Below, in pieces: positions 61,295 to 64,000 of a stretch of 64,000 nt of DNA. The DNA lies in the NCBI RefSeq assembly GCF_040545335.1, contig NZ_JBEPLU010000001.1, positions 1,054,001-1,118,000 of the forward strand, given 5' to 3'. Under the pieces are notes generated by a model. The model worked only from the letters and a program-made list of their open reading frames with translations. It did not search any database and had not been told where the DNA came from. Position numbers and translations under genes: made by a program. Source of the DNA: Phenylobacterium koreense. Its GTDB lineage: Bacteria > Pseudomonadota > Alphaproteobacteria > Caulobacterales > Caulobacteraceae. Position 1 is the stretch's first letter. Every line of letters starts with the position of its first letter.

Positions 61295-61623
61295 TGCCCC
61301 TCGACACGCCGTTGGCGCAGTTGGCGGAACATGCGGCCGAAGCCGCGAACATCCTGAAGCTGCTCGCCAACGAGCAGCGACTGCTGCTGCTCTGCCGCCT
61401 CACCCAGGGAGAGTTGTCGGTCGGCAAGCTGGTGGAACTTTGCGAGCAGTCGCAGTCCAGCGTCTCGCAGCACCTGGGCAAGCTGCGCGCCGGCGGCCTG
61501 GTGCGCACGCGCCGCGAGGGAACGACGATCTACTATCGCCTCGCCGACGACGGCGTCCGCCAGCTGATCGATATGCTGTGCGACCAGTTCGGCCGGCCGA
61601 GGCCGCCGATCGAGGAGGAATGA
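61291..61623 (+). CDS. ArsR-family regulator, BigR/SqrR-like
   Basis: A 110-residue winged-helix regulator. NILKLLANEQRLLLLCRLTQGELSVGKLVELCEQSQSSVSQHLGKLRAGGLVRTRREGTTIYYRL (in pieces) matches ArsR family. C35 (LLLLCRL) and C97 (DMLCDQF) lie near the two cysteines that in BigR, SqrR and YgaV form a disulfide or polysulfide switch in response to persulfide. It overlaps the pump stop (ATGA), so it is made with the pump and rhodanese and probably represses this locus. Metal-binding motif ELCVCDL is absent. Confidence 0.88.
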   Translation: MMPLDTPLAQLAEHAAEAANILKLLANEQRLLLLCRLTQGELSVGKLVELCEQSQSSVSQHLGKLRAGGLVRTRREGTTIYYRLADDGVRQLIDMLCDQFGRPRPPIEEE

Positions 61624-61636
61624 CGCGCCGCGCCGG

Positions 61637-62011
61637 CTACAGGATCTTGGCGAAGGCGGCCGCCGAACCCCGCGCGCGCGACTGAGCCCTTTTCGTCGTC
61701 ACCGGCTCGCTCTTCGGGGAAAGGCCCCCCAATGCGCAAATCAGCCTCGCCGTGTCCCGCAACGCGTCCGAGGAAAGGCTGTAGAATACGAGCTTCGCAT
61801 CGCGCCTCGTCTGCACCAGCTCGGCCTTGCGAAGAATGGCGAGCTGCTGCGACAGCCCCGGCTGGCCGATACCGGTGAGGGTTTCCAACTCGCCGACCGA
61901 CTTTTCCCCGTTCTCGAGCAGCGTCCGCATGAGCTTCAGCCGGACGTCGTGGGCCAGCGCCTTCAGGACGTCGGTGATCGCATCGAGTTCCTTGTCCGTG
62001 AAGGTCGTCAC
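61637..62011 (-). CDS. ArsR-family regulator, second copy
   Basis: A 124-residue winged-helix protein: LDAITDVLKALAHDVRLKLMRTLLENGEKSVGELETLTGIGQPGLSQQLAILRKAELVQTRRDAKLVFYSL (in pieces). Only one Cys (RLICALGG) is present, so a two-Cys redox switch is unlikely within a monomer. GTG 62011 overlaps the peroxiredoxin stop; a longer start at 62059 would lie inside that gene. Likely co-transcribed with the peroxiredoxin and controls it or the divergent trxC. Confidence 0.85.
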   Translation of the reverse strand: MTTFTDKELDAITDVLKALAHDVRLKLMRTLLENGEKSVGELETLTGIGQPGLSQQLAILRKAELVQTRRDAKLVFYSLSSDALRDTARLICALGGLSPKSEPVTTKRAQSRARGSAAAFAKIL

Positions 62012-62709
62012 TTGCCTGCCTTTGCCTGCCTGTCGGGCCGGGTGCGATGGAACCAGCACGCCTCGCCGGACGCATCCAGCGCGGACGCCTGATCCTGATG
62101 GGGTGGGAGGAGCACATCGTCGCCCGGCCGCCAGCCCTCGGGCGTCACCACGTTGTCGCTGTCGACCCGTTGCAGAGCGGCGATCACGCGCAGAAGTTCG
62201 TCCACCGATCTCCCGATGGTGGCCGGATAGCAGAGCTTGGCGCGCACGACGCCGTCCGGATCGATGAAGAAGGTCGCGCGCAGCGTCGCGGCGTCCGGCG
62301 CGTCCTCGGCCAGCATTCCGTAGGCTCGGCCGATGACCATCGACGGGTCTTCGACGATCGGGAAGCTGACGGTCACGCCGAAGTGCTCATGGATCGCCCG
62401 TATCCAGCCCAGGTGGGCGTAGAGGCTGTCGACCGAGATCGCGACCAGTTCACAATTGAGCGCCTTGAACCGGTCGCTCGCCCGCGACAGGGCGACGAAC
62501 TCGCTCGTGCAGACTGGCGTGAAATCCGCAGGATGCGAAAACAGCAGCACCCAGCGGCCGCGATAGTCCGACAGGCTCATCTCGCCCATCGTGGTGCGCG
62601 CCTGGAAATTGGGGGCGACGTCGCCGATCTGGACCGTCCCCGGCCGCGATGGCGCGTCGTCGTCTGCACTGGGGTTCAAAATCCCACTCCCGTAACGGAT
62701 TGAATCCAT
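62008..62709 (-). CDS. peroxiredoxin, Prx6-like, with extra Cys
   Basis: A 233-residue AhpC/TSA peroxiredoxin of Prx6 type: WVLLFSHPADFTPVCTSEFVALSR with the peroxidatic Cys in PVCTSE, then LVAISVDSLYAHLGWIRAI, FPIVEDPSMVIGRAYGML, ATFFIDPDGVVRAKLCYPATIGRSVDELLRV (in pieces). Additional cysteines (LNCELVAI, KLCYPAT, GEACWFH) could act as resolving residues. It would remove hydroperoxides, possibly with TrxC as reductant. It is divergent from trxC over a palindromic spacer. Confidence 0.92.
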   Translation of the reverse strand: MDSIRYGSGILNPSADDDAPSRPGTVQIGDVAPNFQARTTMGEMSLSDYRGRWVLLFSHPADFTPVCTSEFVALSRASDRFKALNCELVAISVDSLYAHLGWIRAIHEHFGVTVSFPIVEDPSMVIGRAYGMLAEDAPDAATLRATFFIDPDGVVRAKLCYPATIGRSVDELLRVIAALQRVDSDNVVTPEGWRPGDDVLLPPHQDQASALDASGEACWFHRTRPDRQAKAGK

Positions 62710-62711
62710 CT

Positions 62712-62738
62712 TTTACACGGTTACATCATACGGGTAAA
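62712..62738. promoter_or_regulatory. palindromic operator-like site between prx and trxC
   Basis: TTTACACG (62712-62719) and CGGGTAAA (62731-62738) form an inverted repeat with one mismatch and an 11-base centre, in the 62-base divergent spacer between a peroxiredoxin gene and trxC. Probable target of one of the nearby ArsR regulators. Confidence 0.55.
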
Positions 62739-62771
62739 CGATCAGCCGAATTCGCCCTGGAGGACGCCCTC

Positions 62772-63215
62772 ATGCCCGACCCCGTACTGGTGACGTGCCC
62801 GGCCTGCGCGAGCATCAACCGCATCCCCGAGGCCAAGCTCGACGCCGCACCGAAATGCGGCCGGTGCAAAGCCCCGCTGTTCCAGGGCCAGCCCATCGAG
62901 GTCGACGAGGCCGCGTTCAATCGCCACATCAATCGCGGCAGCCTGCCCGTCATTGTGGATTTCTGGGCGAACTGGTGCGGGCCGTGCCGCGCCATGGCTC
63001 CCGCGTTCAAGAGCGCGGCCGCGGAGCTGGAGCCGCACGTCCGCCTTCTGAAGGTCGACACCGAAGCAGAGCCGCGCCTGGCCGGGCGATTGGCCATACG
63101 CTCCATCCCCACCCTCATAGCCTTCAGGAACGGGAACGAGATCGCCCGAGTCGCCGGCGCCATGGACCGCACGCATCTCATGGCATGGGTAAGGCAGGTC
63201 CTATCGGCCGCCTGA
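62772..63215 (+). CDS. trxC: thioredoxin 2 (TrxC)
   Basis: A 147-residue TrxC-type thioredoxin. The N-terminal zinc finger has CPAC (about 10-13) and CGRC (about 30-33), then the thioredoxin fold with the active site WANWCGPCRAM and a cis-Pro in IRSIPTLIAF. TrxC reduces protein disulfides and is typically oxidative-stress induced. ATG 62772 is chosen because it begins MPDPVLVTCPAC, the family start; the longer frame upstream is not conserved. It lies between two peroxiredoxin genes. Confidence 0.94.
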   Translation: MPDPVLVTCPACASINRIPEAKLDAAPKCGRCKAPLFQGQPIEVDEAAFNRHINRGSLPVIVDFWANWCGPCRAMAPAFKSAAAELEPHVRLLKVDTEAEPRLAGRLAIRSIPTLIAFRNGNEIARVAGAMDRTHLMAWVRQVLSAA

Positions 63216-63344
63216 GCGACGCCCCATCGCTTAGTTTCAGAAATTGAACGCAGCGGAGCGTCCAGAGACGCCTCCGCCGATCGCCGCCCGCGCAATATGC
63301 ACAAGGGTTTCCAGGCCCATTGAAAAATCCGATCCTGAGCATCA

Positions 63345-63376
63345 ATTAAATTATATTCACATGATTAAATGAAATA
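63345..63376. promoter_or_regulatory. AT-rich repeat before the second peroxiredoxin gene
   Basis: ATTAAAT occurs at 63345-63351 and 63364-63370 (19-base period), within a 50-base AT-rich tract unlike the rest of the window. It contains partial symmetry (ATATTCACATG / ATGAAATATG). It probably holds the promoter and a regulator site. Confidence 0.4.
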
Positions 63377-63416
63377 TGTATCTCATAGCTATGCACCATA
63401 GCCGCAGGAGATCACG

Positions 63417-64000
63417 GTGACAGACCAAACCGACATCCGCCCCTCGATGCCGCGCATCAACGAGCCGGCGCCGGCCTTCAAGGCGAGGACCACCCACGGC
63501 GAGCGCTCGCTCGACGACTACCGGGGCAAGTGGCTGGTCCTCTTCTCCCACCCCGCGGACTTCACTCCGGTCTGCACGACCGAGTTCATGGGCTTCGCGA
63601 AAGCGGCCGACCGCTTCCAGGCGCTCAATTGCGAGCTGCTGGGCCTCTCCATCGACTCCGTGCATTCGCACATCGCCTGGATGCGCAGCATCGAGGAGAA
63701 GTTCGGGGTCGAGATCCCGTTCCCAATCATCGACGACCTGTCGATGAACGTCGCCAAGGCGTTCGGGATGATCCACCCCGGCGCGTCCGACACCTCGGCC
63801 GTGCGGGCGACCTTCCTGATCGATCCGGACGGGATCGTCCGGGCGATGGTCTACTACCCGATGTCGAACGGCCGCTCGGTCGAAGAATTCATCCGCCTGC
63901 TCACCGCGCTCCAGACGTCCGATGCGAACAAGGTGGCGACGCCGGAGAACTGGCGGCCCGGCGAGCCGGTGATCGTGCCGCCGCCCGCCACCGCAGAGGC
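63417..64000 (+). CDS. peroxiredoxin, Prx6-like, 3' end outside window
   Basis: A peroxiredoxin open to the right edge, 194 residues visible. WLVLFSHPADFTPVCTTEFMGFAKAADRF with the peroxidatic Cys in PVCTTE, LGLSIDSVHSHIAWMRSIEEKFG, VAKAFGMIHPG and ATFLIDPDGIVRAMVYYPMSNGRSVEEFIRLLTAL (in pieces). It is close to the peroxiredoxin at 62008-62709 (shared HPADFTPVCT and GRSVEE). GTG 63417 has CAGGAG eight bases upstream. It lies downstream of trxC on the same strand. Confidence 0.92.
   Translation, partial: MTDQTDIRPSMPRINEPAPAFKARTTHGERSLDDYRGKWLVLFSHPADFTPVCTTEFMGFAKAADRFQALNCELLGLSIDSVHSHIAWMRSIEEKFGVEIPFPIIDDLSMNVAKAFGMIHPGASDTSAVRATFLIDPDGIVRAMVYYPMSNGRSVEEFIRLLTALQTSDANKVATPENWRPGEPVIVPPPATAE

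Overview
The window is a high-GC chromosome segment from an alphaproteobacterium, most likely of the Caulobacterales (Caulobacter/Phenylobacterium type). This rests on a DUF2093 protein, an EipA (DUF1134) homologue preceded by a perfect CtrA-type box, many alphaproteobacterial DUF families, ATGA-coupled operons, and an infC that appears to start at ATT. The species assignment is inference; no marker gene such as rRNA is present.

Layout. 1-11.8 kb: envelope and housekeeping genes (M23 peptidase, LpxL-type acyltransferase, XRE regulator, histidinol-phosphatase, an alpha/beta hydrolase with a Lys/Ala/Pro tail next to an SCP2 protein, two tandem exported methyltransferase-fold proteins, Hsp20, a crotonase, a pentapeptide-repeat protein, a RibD-like deaminase, GpmA). 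11.8-28.6 kb: precursor supply for surface polysaccharide (KdsD, phosphomannomutase/phosphoglucomutase, Ugd, GlmM, GlmS, GalU, GT4 and GT9 glycosyltransferases), interrupted by a DUF969-DUF979-DUF2891 operon and an adenine deaminase. 28.6-40.5 kb: translation genes infC, rpmI-rplT, pheS-pheT and lepA, with two tandem MFS exporters and a DUF1345 protein between infC and rpmI. 40.5-43.8 kb: small membrane and lipoproteins and an msrA split by a -1 frameshift.

43.9-53.8 kb is accessory DNA. A tRNA-Ser(GGA) is followed by a spacer with a 28-bp near-perfect palindrome and 22-bp-spaced repeats. Next come a serine recombinase with DUF2924 and DUF3489 partners, a divergent XRE regulator and PD-(D/E)XK-like protein, and a DUF5681 / ParB-DNA-methyltransferase / HTH-AbrB operon. 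An IS3-family element (52187-53700) then cuts off an extradiol dioxygenase gene.

53.8-64 kb is a coherent sulfide/persulfide and peroxide-defence island. It holds a sulfide:quinone reductase with all three family cysteines, a DUF2892 protein and a TolC-family channel on one strand. Divergent from these are a rhodanese, an RND adaptor, an RND pump with a His-rich loop and a BigR/SqrR-like ArsR regulator. After them lie a second ArsR, two Prx6-type peroxiredoxins and thioredoxin TrxC around a palindromic operator-like site. My best candidate for a poorly described system is this SQR-rhodanese-RND-ArsR-Prx-Trx island; second is the recombinase module with its repeat-bearing spacer.
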